From NCBI GenBank assembly GCA_965200825.1, contig OZ241385.1:1860001-1924000 (forward strand): a stretch of DNA of 64,000 bases. The letters are read 5' to 3'. A program made the translations under genes and the position numbers. The notes under the pieces were generated by a model. The model was not told the DNA's origin. It saw only the letters and a list, made by a program, of their open reading frames with translations, and ran no database searches. Positions 25,365-34,500 of the stretch are shown here, one piece after another; within the stretch, counting starts at the first letter, position 1, and the number at the start of each line of letters is the position of its first letter. Source of the DNA: Bin80 sp026709335. GTDB lineage: Bacteria; Bacteroidota; Rhodothermia; Rhodothermales; Bin80.

Positions 25365-25686
25365 AACAGTGTTATCCTGGCGATTCTTAGGTCTCGCCTG
25401 AATTGCTGAAATCACATCCCGTGTGTTCTGTGAAAGAAAGCGTACATGAAGAGTTATTTCGACAAGTATTAACTCAAAAGAGCTTACAGTCATTGACTAC
25501 TATCCGAGAAAGTAAAACGTTAAATTTCACGGCAGTCAGCACTGCAAATATATATGATTTCGAAATCTCGTGTCATCGTAATGAGAGCTCATGTGAAATC
25601 CAGCTCAATTTCACATGAGCATGACGGGGGTATCCGGGACGATCTTGGCGCACAAATCAGGTGAGAATTTTACTCCTTCGCCATAG
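25365..25686 (+). other. 322-bp convergent intergenic region
   Basis: Lies between the HAD gene (+) and the TonB receptor gene (-). No credible gene is seen. The only structure noted is the strong hairpin at 25587-25620, described separately. Confidence 0.5.
25587..25620 (+). terminator. 13-bp perfect inverted repeat between convergent genes
   Basis: GCTCATGTGAAAT pairs perfectly with ATTTCACATGAGC around an 8-nt loop, 67 bp downstream of the TonB receptor stop. The position between convergent genes suggests a bidirectional terminator, though T-runs are absent. The arms contain TGTGA/TCACA, which also resembles a CRP/FNR-type half-site pair but with too wide a spacing. Confidence 0.5.
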
Positions 25687-27930
25687 CTAAATTGAATACG
25701 ACAGAGTCAAATAGAAATCACGCCCCAAACTGGGTAAATTACCATAGCTTAAATGCTTATGGTAGTACACATCAAACACGTTGTTGATGCCTGCCTTAAG
25801 CTCAATACCTGATCTGAGTTTCACTCCCCCACGAAGATTCATAGCAAAGTAACCATCTGTCCCATCTTCCTCTGCCAAGATCCGAGCTACCCGGTTCTGT
25901 GGCATGGCCATACGAAGCTCAAATTCACTCCACCATCTGTCATTCATGATGCGAACACTAGACCAACCGGTAAGGGGAGGAATGAGGTACATAGGCTCAT
26001 TCAATTCCAAGTTTTGGCCATGCGTATACGAAGCAGTGGTACTCCATTCCAACCAATTTCCAAAGTCAAACACCGCACTCAGTTCGCCGCCCAACAAGAG
26101 TGCAGCAGATGCATTTTGGTAGGTCCTGAATCTTAGGATTGCATTACCCAATAAATCTCCATCATGACGACCAACTATATAATGTCGGATATAATTGCCG
26201 AAGACGTTGACACGAAGCCCTAGGCTTGAAGTCCATCGCTCAATGCCCAACTCAATCTGAGTACTTCTCTCGGGCTTAAGATGAGGATTACCTGTGTAAA
26301 AATATCCATCGATATAATTATAGACATAGTGACCATAATTTTCAACATGGGTTGGGGGCCTCCCGACATTTGCCAACGAAATCCTCAACAGATTTTTGGA
26401 TCTGATCGCCTTTGTTAAACTGAAACTAATTCCGGTAAAAGTATAGGCTTGATCCAAGTTGCTGACTCCCCAACGGCCCTGTAATACAGCACTCGCTTCC
26501 TGCTGCTGCACATTACGAGGAGAGTGATCCAATCGTACCCCCAACCGTGCCGTCAGATCATTGCTCAGTAACGTGGTAAATTCCAAGGTAATTGCTCCGT
26601 GAAGTACTTGGACATCTCCCAAATTCAGAAGGTACATGTCTGGAATATGATCAAATACGCTGAACATCCACATATCTCCGAAGCTCTTTGTCTGATAGGC
26701 ATCCAAAGTAGCCTCCAGACGATGTCGCCCACGTACGAGTTCTACCGTACTTAAGCCTCCGGTGGTTCGTGTTTTTCCAAACATGGGCATATTCATCGCA
26801 CGCATGACTATGCGCGCTCGAACATTGCGCCCAAAATCGCCCATCCAGTGATCAACACTGTTGGAATATATCCTTGTCTCCCATCGGGATATGAATTTCA
26901 ACTCAGGCTCCCACGTGTGTGTCAGACTGTAGATCTTGGCCTTTGCCAAGATAGCATCCATTAACAACACTGGATATCCCACATCCCATGCATTATCTCC
27001 CAGAAAAGATGCGGTAAACTCATTTGTCTGGCCTATTCGCTGGGACACAGCAAACTTGTAATTATTCTTCTTAAAGCCGGATCCAGAGACTAGCTTGCCT
27101 CTACCTGCACTAAAGCTGTCGGCCTCCTTGTATGAAAAGCTTCCTCTGAAACTGGTATTTTTGTAGGAGGTACCGCCGGATATCCGACCCTGACGCAGAT
27201 TTGCAGCAGAGCTATAGTTCAGTTCTGCGTCGGCGTATAGGGGTTGATCATAACGGGGCTTCTGGGTTACGAGGTTAATCGTTCCACCAATCTGGGAAGA
27301 TTGAGTCAGATCAAACCCTCCTTTTGTGAGCTCAATTTTTTTCAAGTTTTCAACTTCAACGTAAGAAGAGGACGGATCCATTTTATCTACACAAGCTCCG
27401 ACAATCTTCATTCCATCAATGACTAATCCTATCTGTCCTCCGCTAAGCCCCCGAATTACAGGTTCCCAGGCAAAATTAGCACGCTGGGCAAAATCTGTAC
27501 CCGGTACCCGATCCAGCAGATCTTCGGTCGCCTTCAGATGATGTGAGTGAGCTGCAGGATCATTGATTCGTGGCGCTATACTCTCTACCACAACTTCATC
27601 CACTGAAATGACAGCAGGCAGAAGGGAAATGGTCAGATGATCTTGGGAATTAGAATTTATAAAAATCGAATGTTCAACAGATGTATATCCAATAAATGAG
27701 ACACGTAACGAATATTCACCCGCAGGCAATGTTAATTGGAAATGACCATCGCTGCCGGTTATCGTACCCATGTCGGTATTCAATACAACTACCGAGGCAA
27801 ACTCAATACCTGTCTTAGTTAATGCGTCCATTACTTGCCCATGAACTGTATCCTGCGCATTCAATTGTGTGGGACACAGTACGAAATATGTGTACAACAA
27901 GAGCCAAAGATGGATTGATCGCTTTATCAT
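25687..27930 (-). CDS. OprC-like TonB-dependent copper receptor
   Basis: A 747-residue outer-membrane receptor. A signal peptide (cut near LNAQD) is followed by a carboxypeptidase-like domain (27-105), a plug (about 110-225) and a 22-strand barrel ending in LTLSYSI. The plug has DGMKIVGACVDKMDPSSSYVE, close to the OprC family GAC..MDP segment; Cys180 and Met184 give the CxxxM half of the OprC copper site. H361-W-M363 in an extracellular-loop region could supply the HxM half. This suggests import of copper ions rather than a siderophore. It is the last gene of the five-gene operon and overlaps the preceding stop by 1 bp. The carboxypeptidase-like domain is absent from Pseudomonas OprC, an addition typical of Bacteroidota. 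Confidence 0.9.
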   Translation of the reverse strand: MIKRSIHLWLLLYTYFVLCPTQLNAQDTVHGQVMDALTKTGIEFASVVVLNTDMGTITGSDGHFQLTLPAGEYSLRVSFIGYTSVEHSIFINSNSQDHLTISLLPAVISVDEVVVESIAPRINDPAAHSHHLKATEDLLDRVPGTDFAQRANFAWEPVIRGLSGGQIGLVIDGMKIVGACVDKMDPSSSYVEVENLKKIELTKGGFDLTQSSQIGGTINLVTQKPRYDQPLYADAELNYSSAANLRQGRISGGTSYKNTSFRGSFSYKEADSFSAGRGKLVSGSGFKKNNYKFAVSQRIGQTNEFTASFLGDNAWDVGYPVLLMDAILAKAKIYSLTHTWEPELKFISRWETRIYSNSVDHWMGDFGRNVRARIVMRAMNMPMFGKTRTTGGLSTVELVRGRHRLEATLDAYQTKSFGDMWMFSVFDHIPDMYLLNLGDVQVLHGAITLEFTTLLSNDLTARLGVRLDHSPRNVQQQEASAVLQGRWGVSNLDQAYTFTGISFSLTKAIRSKNLLRISLANVGRPPTHVENYGHYVYNYIDGYFYTGNPHLKPERSTQIELGIERWTSSLGLRVNVFGNYIRHYIVGRHDGDLLGNAILRFRTYQNASAALLLGGELSAVFDFGNWLEWSTTASYTHGQNLELNEPMYLIPPLTGWSSVRIMNDRWWSEFELRMAMPQNRVARILAEEDGTDGYFAMNLRGGVKLRSGIELKAGINNVFDVYYHKHLSYGNLPSLGRDFYLTLSYSI

Positions 27931-28724
27931 CAGTACACAATGAATCCGTTGAATTTAACTGTATCTCGTGCCATATCCGTGTGCTGAATGAACACCGTCA
28001 TGTCCCACCCGCCAGACATGATAAAATTTACGCTGCCCTTGTAGCGTCCATTACTCGTATGTACTGGTGCCTCATATGGGGTACTGTGCCCTTGATCTGC
28101 TCCCATATTCATCCACGGATAGAGGTCAATTCTTGCATCTTCAAGAGAAACGAAACTGTCTCCTACTAAACGATGTAATGCAAATTCAATCTCATCAAGA
28201 CCGGTTATTGGACGGACAGGTTGCACCCACGATATGTAGTATCTACCTGTGTATTGAACCCAGATGGAAGGCTGTATTTCAATTGGCAGTATCGCCTCGC
28301 CAGATGTTCCTGCTGTGGCGTAGGTGATTTGTAGTTGCCAATGCCCCTGTTCACTATGTGGTGAAACAAATATGGGAGCACCTTCAAAATGACCAGATCT
28401 GTCCGTGGGAGTAAACTTTACTGCTCCCAAAGGGGAAGAGATTATTCGAGCTCCTCCTACCCATCTTGGCAAGACACTAAAGCTCGCGCCAGAGACCGGA
28501 GAGCCATCCTCGATAGCTTCCATCCGGATTACACTGGTACCCATGCGGAGTGAGTCGGGAGCAGTCACATTGATGGTTAAGTGCCCATCTCTGATTACTC
28601 CAAGCTCAACAGAGGCAGGTTCAAAATCCATATCGCTTGGGTGTCTACGAAAAAAATCAGTTTCCGTAATGTCTGGTGCACACCCGGCAACGAGGAGGAT
28701 TGTAAATATGCTAACTCTAATCAT
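27930..28724 (-). CDS. YtkA/FixH-like lipoprotein of the copper operon
   Basis: A 264-residue lipoprotein (lipobox LVAGC, Cys15). It appears to have two beta-sandwich halves. The C-terminal one, with ARIDLYPWMNMGADQGHSTP and YKGSVNFIMSGGWDMTV, closely resembles YtkA-like/FixH-type domains, in which the Met and His residues (M-N-M, H) probably bind copper. The N-terminal half (LTINVTAPDSLRMGTSVIRMEA) is similar in strand pattern and may be a diverged repeat. It overlaps the di-heme gene by 4 bp and the receptor by 1 bp, so it is tightly coupled. Likely a periplasmic copper carrier between receptor and downstream users; this role is inferred from context. Confidence 0.72.
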   Translation of the reverse strand: MIRVSIFTILLVAGCAPDITETDFFRRHPSDMDFEPASVELGVIRDGHLTINVTAPDSLRMGTSVIRMEAIEDGSPVSGASFSVLPRWVGGARIISSPLGAVKFTPTDRSGHFEGAPIFVSPHSEQGHWQLQITYATAGTSGEAILPIEIQPSIWVQYTGRYYISWVQPVRPITGLDEIEFALHRLVGDSFVSLEDARIDLYPWMNMGADQGHSTPYEAPVHTSNGRYKGSVNFIMSGGWDMTVFIQHTDMARDTVKFNGFIVY

Positions 28725-29725
28725 AGTACTTCTAAGCCTGCATAAATGCTTGAATCCGTCAGCGAATGCAAAAATGCTTCAAGATCTGCCCGTTCAAGCT
28801 CATTGAGGTATAGAGGTTTAATCAATGCACTTTTGCCACGTACATCATTACCTCCTTTATTATAATGTTCGATTACCTCCGACAAGGTTACCATCCGGCC
28901 ATCATGCATATATGGGGCAGTTTCTGAGATATTTCGAAGCGAGGGAATCTTAAACTTTCCATAATCCTCCCTCAGACCTGTGACCCGAGCACGTCCTGAA
29001 TCTCCCCTGCTTATAGGAAGGCCATTGTTTTCGAATATTAAACTGGTAAGGAGAAATCCGTTATGACAGTGAATACATCCTGCTTTTCCTTCGAACAACG
29101 AGAGTCCTCGCCGCTCAGCAGGGCGAAGCGCCGATTTGTCTCCTGCCCTGTAGCTGTCATATCGGGCGCCTCTGCTTAATAAGGTTCGCTGATAGGCTGC
29201 AATAGACTGAGTAAGACCTCGTAGACTCGGAGGCTCTTCAAATATATCCTGAAATGATTCCCGATATGTCTCATTTGATTCCAATCGGTCAATAGCTGAG
29301 GAGAGGTCTATCCCCATTTCCGTTGAATTCTGAAGGGGGCCAAAGATCTGATGCTCCAATGTGATACTTCCCCCATCCCAAAAAAATAACTTATGGTAAG
29401 CTATATTGATCAGAGATGGAGTATTTCGAGTGCCAGATCTCCCCTTAATTCCTTGGCTGATTACCTGACCATCCGAAAAGAATTTATGAGGAATATGGCA
29501 GGTAGCACAGGACACCGTACTGTCAACCGAAAGAATTGGATCAAAAAATAATTGCTGACCAAGAAGAACTTTAGACTTGGTCAAAGAATTGTGAGATGGA
29601 ATCGGCACAGACTCAAATCCGCCTGGCACAACCAGATCCAGTTGCTCTTCCGAGCCTGAATCTGGTTGTGTGCAAGCGGATATTGCTAACGCAATACAAA
29701 TGAATTTGACGACCAGAAGGCGCAT
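28721..29725 (-). CDS. MbnH/MauG-like di-heme cytochrome c peroxidase-family lipoprotein
   Basis: A 334-residue lipoprotein (AISAC, Cys18) with two c-type heme sites: CATCH at 73-77 and CIHCH at 217-221. Conserved features of the bacterial di-heme peroxidase/MbnH group include GQQLFFDPILS, RNTPSLINIAYHKLFFWDGG and TAPYMHDGRMVTLSEVIEHYN. MbnH is the enzyme that oxidises a tryptophan of MbnP to kynurenine through a bis-Fe(IV) state. Its gene directly follows an MbnP-like gene here, so that role is more likely than simple peroxide removal. Which residue is the distal heme ligand cannot be read reliably without an alignment. Confidence 0.85.
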   Translation of the reverse strand: MRLLVVKFICIALAISACTQPDSGSEEQLDLVVPGGFESVPIPSHNSLTKSKVLLGQQLFFDPILSVDSTVSCATCHIPHKFFSDGQVISQGIKGRSGTRNTPSLINIAYHKLFFWDGGSITLEHQIFGPLQNSTEMGIDLSSAIDRLESNETYRESFQDIFEEPPSLRGLTQSIAAYQRTLLSRGARYDSYRAGDKSALRPAERRGLSLFEGKAGCIHCHNGFLLTSLIFENNGLPISRGDSGRARVTGLREDYGKFKIPSLRNISETAPYMHDGRMVTLSEVIEHYNKGGNDVRGKSALIKPLYLNELERADLEAFLHSLTDSSIYAGLEVL

Positions 29726-29796
29726 TTCTGTTTCCCAAATCCATTTTGTGATCCCGTGACAACAAGAAACGGGATTACAATCCGGATGTCTAATGA

Positions 29797-30618
29797 CTAA
29801 CGGTCTTCAATCTGATAAGAAGAGGAAATTTGATCAGCTACGGCAGTTGCAACTGGAAGGTTATTCATCGTGTGACAAATCCGCTCATCCGGGTCCTTCA
29901 AATCTACATTTCTCAGAAATTCCGCATAATTGACACTAATGTCTAACATGGCCGGCTTCTCATTTTCAAGTGTGAAATCATGTTTGAGTGATACCTCTCT
30001 GAGAAATCGTGGTGTACCAAGATGTATGGCCCATTTTTCGTCTGGAACTGCATCGTCATCGGTATCTACGAGACCATCCATTCGGAGAAAGAGATATCCA
30101 GCATTCCAGTTCCAGTGATTATTTACATCAGCTTGTTTGGCCAGTGGATGCTGGGCAGGAACTTGTGAAGGATCAATTCGATTGGTCGTCCCGGAAATTC
30201 CAACTTTGAATCGAATCTCCTGGTAGTCCCCTGCAGGCCAACTGCCAGCATCATAGGAATTGATTCCCTCATCATGTTTAACAAGAATCACCTGATCCTG
30301 GATCGTATGAGAGATATTCTCATCGGAATCATTTTTTGCAGGAACCGTAAGTGACTCGTTGCTGATCGTTATGGACTCATTTTCATCGTTTATGAGCGTA
30401 ATTTCCGAGATATACATCCGGGCAGAGCCAAAAGAAATTTTGGCTCCATTTACATCGTAAGTACTATCGGGATTCGTGGAAAGAGCTTCACCACCTACGC
30501 GAGGTTTCAGGTTAAGTGTAAGATTCGCATTCCCATGCTCCATCACAGAAGAATCACATCCTGCGAAAGCTACTATGATGATAGCCGCTACCATCATAAG
30601 ATTTTTTGAGTATTTCAT
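29797..30618 (-). CDS. MbnP-like copper-binding lipoprotein
   Basis: A 273-residue lipoprotein (lipobox AFAGC, Cys21). The beta-rich mature part contains QHPLAKQADVNNHWNWNAGY followed by LFLRMDG (157-182), the signature of the MbnP family; the tryptophans of the HWNWN segment are candidates for kynurenine formation by the partner di-heme enzyme. VNGAKISFGSARMYISEI near the N-terminus and ISVNYAEFLRNVDL near the C-terminus are also family-like. MbnP proteins bind copper with high affinity, using His and the modified Trp. It lies 71 bp upstream of the di-heme gene on the same strand, matching known mbnP-mbnH pairs. Confidence 0.88.
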   Translation of the reverse strand: MKYSKNLMMVAAIIIVAFAGCDSSVMEHGNANLTLNLKPRVGGEALSTNPDSTYDVNGAKISFGSARMYISEITLINDENESITISNESLTVPAKNDSDENISHTIQDQVILVKHDEGINSYDAGSWPAGDYQEIRFKVGISGTTNRIDPSQVPAQHPLAKQADVNNHWNWNAGYLFLRMDGLVDTDDDAVPDEKWAIHLGTPRFLREVSLKHDFTLENEKPAMLDISVNYAEFLRNVDLKDPDERICHTMNNLPVATAVADQISSSYQIEDR

Positions 30619-30801
30619 TGGTTTAGGTCGGTAAATAAAGTGTACGAAAAGCGCACACTTAGAGTATTCGGGTATGGCGCACTCAATGAATATGAGATAA
30701 GTGCACTAGGCAAAACCCACGCCGGCACTGGATTACGACGAAATCTATCCAAGTATCGGTAGAGCCGGATTGGGGGGCAGCAAGGTCAAGCAACTATGTT
30801 T

Positions 30802-30830
30802 ATAGATCTCGGATTCAATCTGAGATCTAT
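30802..30830 (-). terminator. Hairpin between the first two genes of the copper operon
   Basis: ATAGATCTC (30802-30810) pairs perfectly with GAGATCTAT (30822-30830), and the stem continues inward past a G-T pair, leaving a 3-nt loop. It starts 7 bp after the stop of the small upstream gene and lies 184 bp before the mbnP-like start. It may attenuate transcription or protect the 3' end, so the downstream genes may also have their own promoter in 30619-30800. Confidence 0.5.
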
Positions 30831-30837
30831 TTGCAGG

Positions 30838-31194
30838 TCACGAGTTGTGCGGGGGACCACGAATCCAATGAAATTGGAAAAAGGTGAGTTGCCGATGAAT
30901 CGCAGGAAGGTTGGGGAGCAGCTCAACGACAGGATTGTATGCCAGAGATATGACTGGTTGAGTCAGATCTCCAATCAGAGGAGCAGCAAAGAGTGTTAAG
31001 TATGGGCAGGCCTCGTGTCTATCATGGATGTCTTTATAACAAGCTCCATGTATTTCCGAGTCTATCGCTTCGTGCATCGGAGCATACATATCGCTTACAG
31101 CCATATACACAAGATGTGACAGAGGTGCCAACACACCCCCTACAAACAGTGTACACGCCAACAAAATAGATACTCCCTGACGAGGGAATCGCAT
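30838..31194 (-). CDS. Small Cys/His membrane or secreted protein upstream of the mbnP-like gene
   Basis: A 118-residue protein with an N-terminal hydrophobic segment (ILLACTLFVGGVLAPL) that is either a signal peptide or a membrane anchor. The mature part carries HGACYKDIHDRHEACPYL, a cluster of His, Cys and Met residues that could bind copper. It resembles small DUF2946-like proteins found next to copper receptors, with a C-P-Y motif after an N-terminal helix; this is an inference from the motif and the neighbours. It is the first gene on the same strand as the MbnP/MbnH/receptor genes, 219 bp before the mbnP-like gene. Hypothetical otherwise. Confidence 0.6.
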   Translation of the reverse strand: MRFPRQGVSILLACTLFVGGVLAPLSHLVYMAVSDMYAPMHEAIDSEIHGACYKDIHDRHEACPYLTLFAAPLIGDLTQPVISLAYNPVVELLPNLPAIHRQLTFFQFHWIRGPPHNS

Positions 31195-31562
31195 CTTTAT
31201 ATATGCTCAGACTTGGCTACTCTTCTGCCCATCCCTGCTCAAGAATTCCAGACACCACAAACTACCTCTAGAAAAGCTACCCCTGCAACCCATATGATCT
31301 TGCATTGATCCCTGCGGGTAGCAGAAGAGAAAAGATATGTCTCACTCCGGAAAGTGAATTTTGAGGCCTGTGCCAATTGCTTCCGGGGAGCTTTGATGAA
31401 TAAAGATATAACTGTGGGAGCTATCTGGAAAACGCAACGGATTCGATTCTATCATTATAATCTTGAACTTGTTTCTTCTTCCTGATTTTGGATTGACTAA
31501 CTCTGTGAACTTGTTTGTTTTATGAGTAAATCCTGCCGCCGATCCATTCCACAAAGATCAAA
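31195..31562 (-). promoter_or_regulatory. Leader region upstream of the copper operon
   Basis: A 368-bp gap between the helicase-nuclease end and the small Cys/His gene. It contains an inverted repeat GCTACCC (31276-31282) / GGGTAGC (31316-31322), extendable by GCA/TGC with a bulge, about 85 to 120 bp upstream of the first start codon. It could be a leader hairpin or part of the terminator of the upstream gene. No riboswitch class was recognised, and no good coding frame is seen. Confidence 0.4.
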
Positions 31563-34500
31563 TCACGCATCCTCTGATTCAAGAAATTGCCACTGTCTCC
31601 ATCCCTTCAATGCCGGAAAATACAATCCTAAACGAATAGGCCTTGCATCCATTGACTGCATTGCCTTTGCATATACCTGCATCTTGGATTCATATCTCTT
31701 TTTCTCGTTATCCAAAAAATTGTCCACATCACCTCCAGAATGAGTACTCGTCTTGTAGTCTACAATCCAGCGTATACCATCAGTTACAAATGTCCGATCT
31801 ACAATAAATCGGCGAACTCTAGATCCAGATAAAACCGTAATTGCATACTCGCGTGCATCCTCCTCATGTTTTGAAAGAATCCAACGCCCGCGAGGGTCCT
31901 CGACTGTATTCTTCAGAGCCTGCTTCACTCTCGCTAATGCCTGCTCCAGGTTTTCTCCCGATAGGCCTTCATGACGGAGAGCGCTCCGTAGAACAGGATC
32001 ACCAAATTCCATCCGGGATGGAACCTGCATTTGCTGTAATATCCGGTGGACTACGATTCCTACACGACGCTGAACATCACCAACCCACTCAAACACCAGT
32101 TCACGTTCCTCCTTCTCGTCTTCATACGAATCTCCTCTTGCTTTCCAGGTCAATTCCCGATTCGGCTCCACAGGAGTCCACTCACTGGATAAACGAATAA
32201 CAGGGATACCGACAAACGAATTCTCTTCAACGGCCTCATTTTCATTCTCTTCCCGTTGACGACTTTTCCATGCCTCCAGGAATTCGGGATGTGCAACTTT
32301 CCATATCTTGGATATCATCGAGCGTGAATCAGGGACTTTCAGTACCTGGGCATTTTTCTTTTGCGTTACATGCCCAAGTAGATACAGATTTTTACGAGCT
32401 CTCGTGGCAGCGACATACAGAAGGCGCGTCTTCTCGTGATCCCGTCTTTTTTTTTCGATGAGTTGCAAATACTTATATACGGGATCCGGCCTCGCTCCGG
32501 TCTCACGAATCGGTGCAAGTAATAAATTGGATTGCTGGCCGTCATCGAATTCTCTCCACATCAAAAGACGTGGCTTATCTTCTCTGGTTTGGTTTCCCAA
32601 CCCCGGCAATATGACTGTATCAAATTCTAACCCCTTTGCCTTATGAACAGTAAGTAACTGTAATTCACCCCCTGCTCCAATATCAGAAGGAGCAAACAGA
32701 CGCTCAACATCTTCCATAAATTTTCTCTCGTCTCTTAGATCCGGACCATGCACCGATTTTTCGAGAAGATCCAAATAGGCCGTTGCATCTTCCAGCTCTC
32801 CTCTCGTTTCAAGACATGCTGGTCCACCCAAAGCCATCCACACACCTTCCACCCACCGCCGAACAGGAAGCAGTCCTCTCAGGGTACACGCATCGTGAAG
32901 AATCGGGATAAAACGCTCCAGTCGTCGCCTTCCATCGTGTGATATTAACCCCTTCCGAACAGGAAGAAGATCTTGTATCCCTGTTTTGAAATCATCCCCG
33001 ACAAGAATCTGAAGATCTGCTAACGTCAGTCCACACCATGGTGCTCGAAGTATTGAAAGCCATGCAATCCGATTCCCCGGATGCAAGAGCGCTTGCGTTA
33101 ATGCCAAGAGATCTTGAACTGCTGGACGATCACGAAGCGGATCGATTTCTATAGAACGAAATGCAATCTCTCGCTTGCGAAGACGTGCGATGATATGCAA
33201 TAAATGTGTGCGTGCCTGAACAAGTATGGCAATAGTTGAGTCCGGTTCTTTTGACCGGGTTCTCTCGATAATACTGACAATTCGTTCCGCCTCGACCTCT
33301 GGATTCTTGGTATAGAATGGATATATTTTGACTGCACTATTCTGCATATCGGCTCTGAAAGCCGTAGAGGGGCTATACGAAACTCCTCCCGTGATGGGAT
33401 CTTCCTTCCTTGGGAAAGCATTTCCAAGTGCTTGATTTACCCAGTTTACAATCTCTGTACTGGAGCGAAAGTTTGTCTCCAATACAAGTGATTGGGGATG
33501 TACGGACCCAAGTCCCATCGTTCTAGTGCGAGAGAACAAACCCACTTCTGCATCCCGAAACCTATATATCGACTGCATTGGATCACCAACAAGAAACAGT
33601 GTTCTGTCATTTCCGTCCCAGCCATGAGTGAGCCCCTTGAGCAATTCATACTGACTCTGGGATGTATCCTGAAATTCGTCTACTAGAAGATGCTGAGTGG
33701 ACATATCCAGAATGGGGGCGCGAGTATTGGACGATACATGAGCTTTCATGGCCTTCTGTGCCGCTATTGCGATTTCCGTGAAATCAACACATCCTTCCTG
33801 CTGAAAAACTTCACGAAGCTGAATGACAGCTTCAGGAAGTAGCCGAATTAATGCGGTCAAAACTTGCCATTGCTCTTCTTTATAGAAGGCCGGTGGTAGG
33901 TCTCGAAGTGCATGCAGCTGAGCAATAACATCCTGTTCCAGGTCAATTTTGCGTATTCGCTTTTTGGCCTCCGGTTTATCTACCGGAAAGCCGGATGCGA
34001 CGGTATAACTCCGGCGACGGTTTCCTTCTCGGGTAAGTAGCAATTCTGTAATTGCAAGCCATTTGGGGAATTCCTCAATGCCTGAACCCGGCAAACTATC
34101 CAGATTCAGGCATGTCTCAAAATGATTCTTTCTGCCAGCATCTCGCAGATTTTTGGCGGCAAACTGAATCAACTCAACCACATTATCTGCATCATCTGGT
34201 GGAAATACAGCCACTATACGATCAAGTTTATGCTGGATTACACTGGATAACGCGGCCTCCAGTTCAGCTCGTAAAGCAGTGAATTCCGTCTCCTTTACAT
34301 CCACATGACGGATCCACTGATCGCGTCTTCCCAACATTGTGCTTAAAAGTTCCTCCAGCCTCCCTGTCTGGTTATCAAGATGTCTCAAAAGAACCGTAAT
34401 GGCTTCTTTTATATCCGCCTTCTGATCAGAATACAATAACTCCAGTGTACGGATTGCAGCTTTTCGATATAAATGCCGAGGAGCTTCTTCCGGCTCCAAT

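Noticed and set aside
25403..25618. 71-codon frame between the HAD gene and the TonB receptor gene
   Set aside because: No family or ribosome site, and it spans most of a strong hairpin.
31250..31345. Possible riboswitch (TPP-like GGGA segment) upstream of the copper operon
   Set aside because: The core TPP or cobalamin sequences are absent; only a simple inverted repeat is supported.
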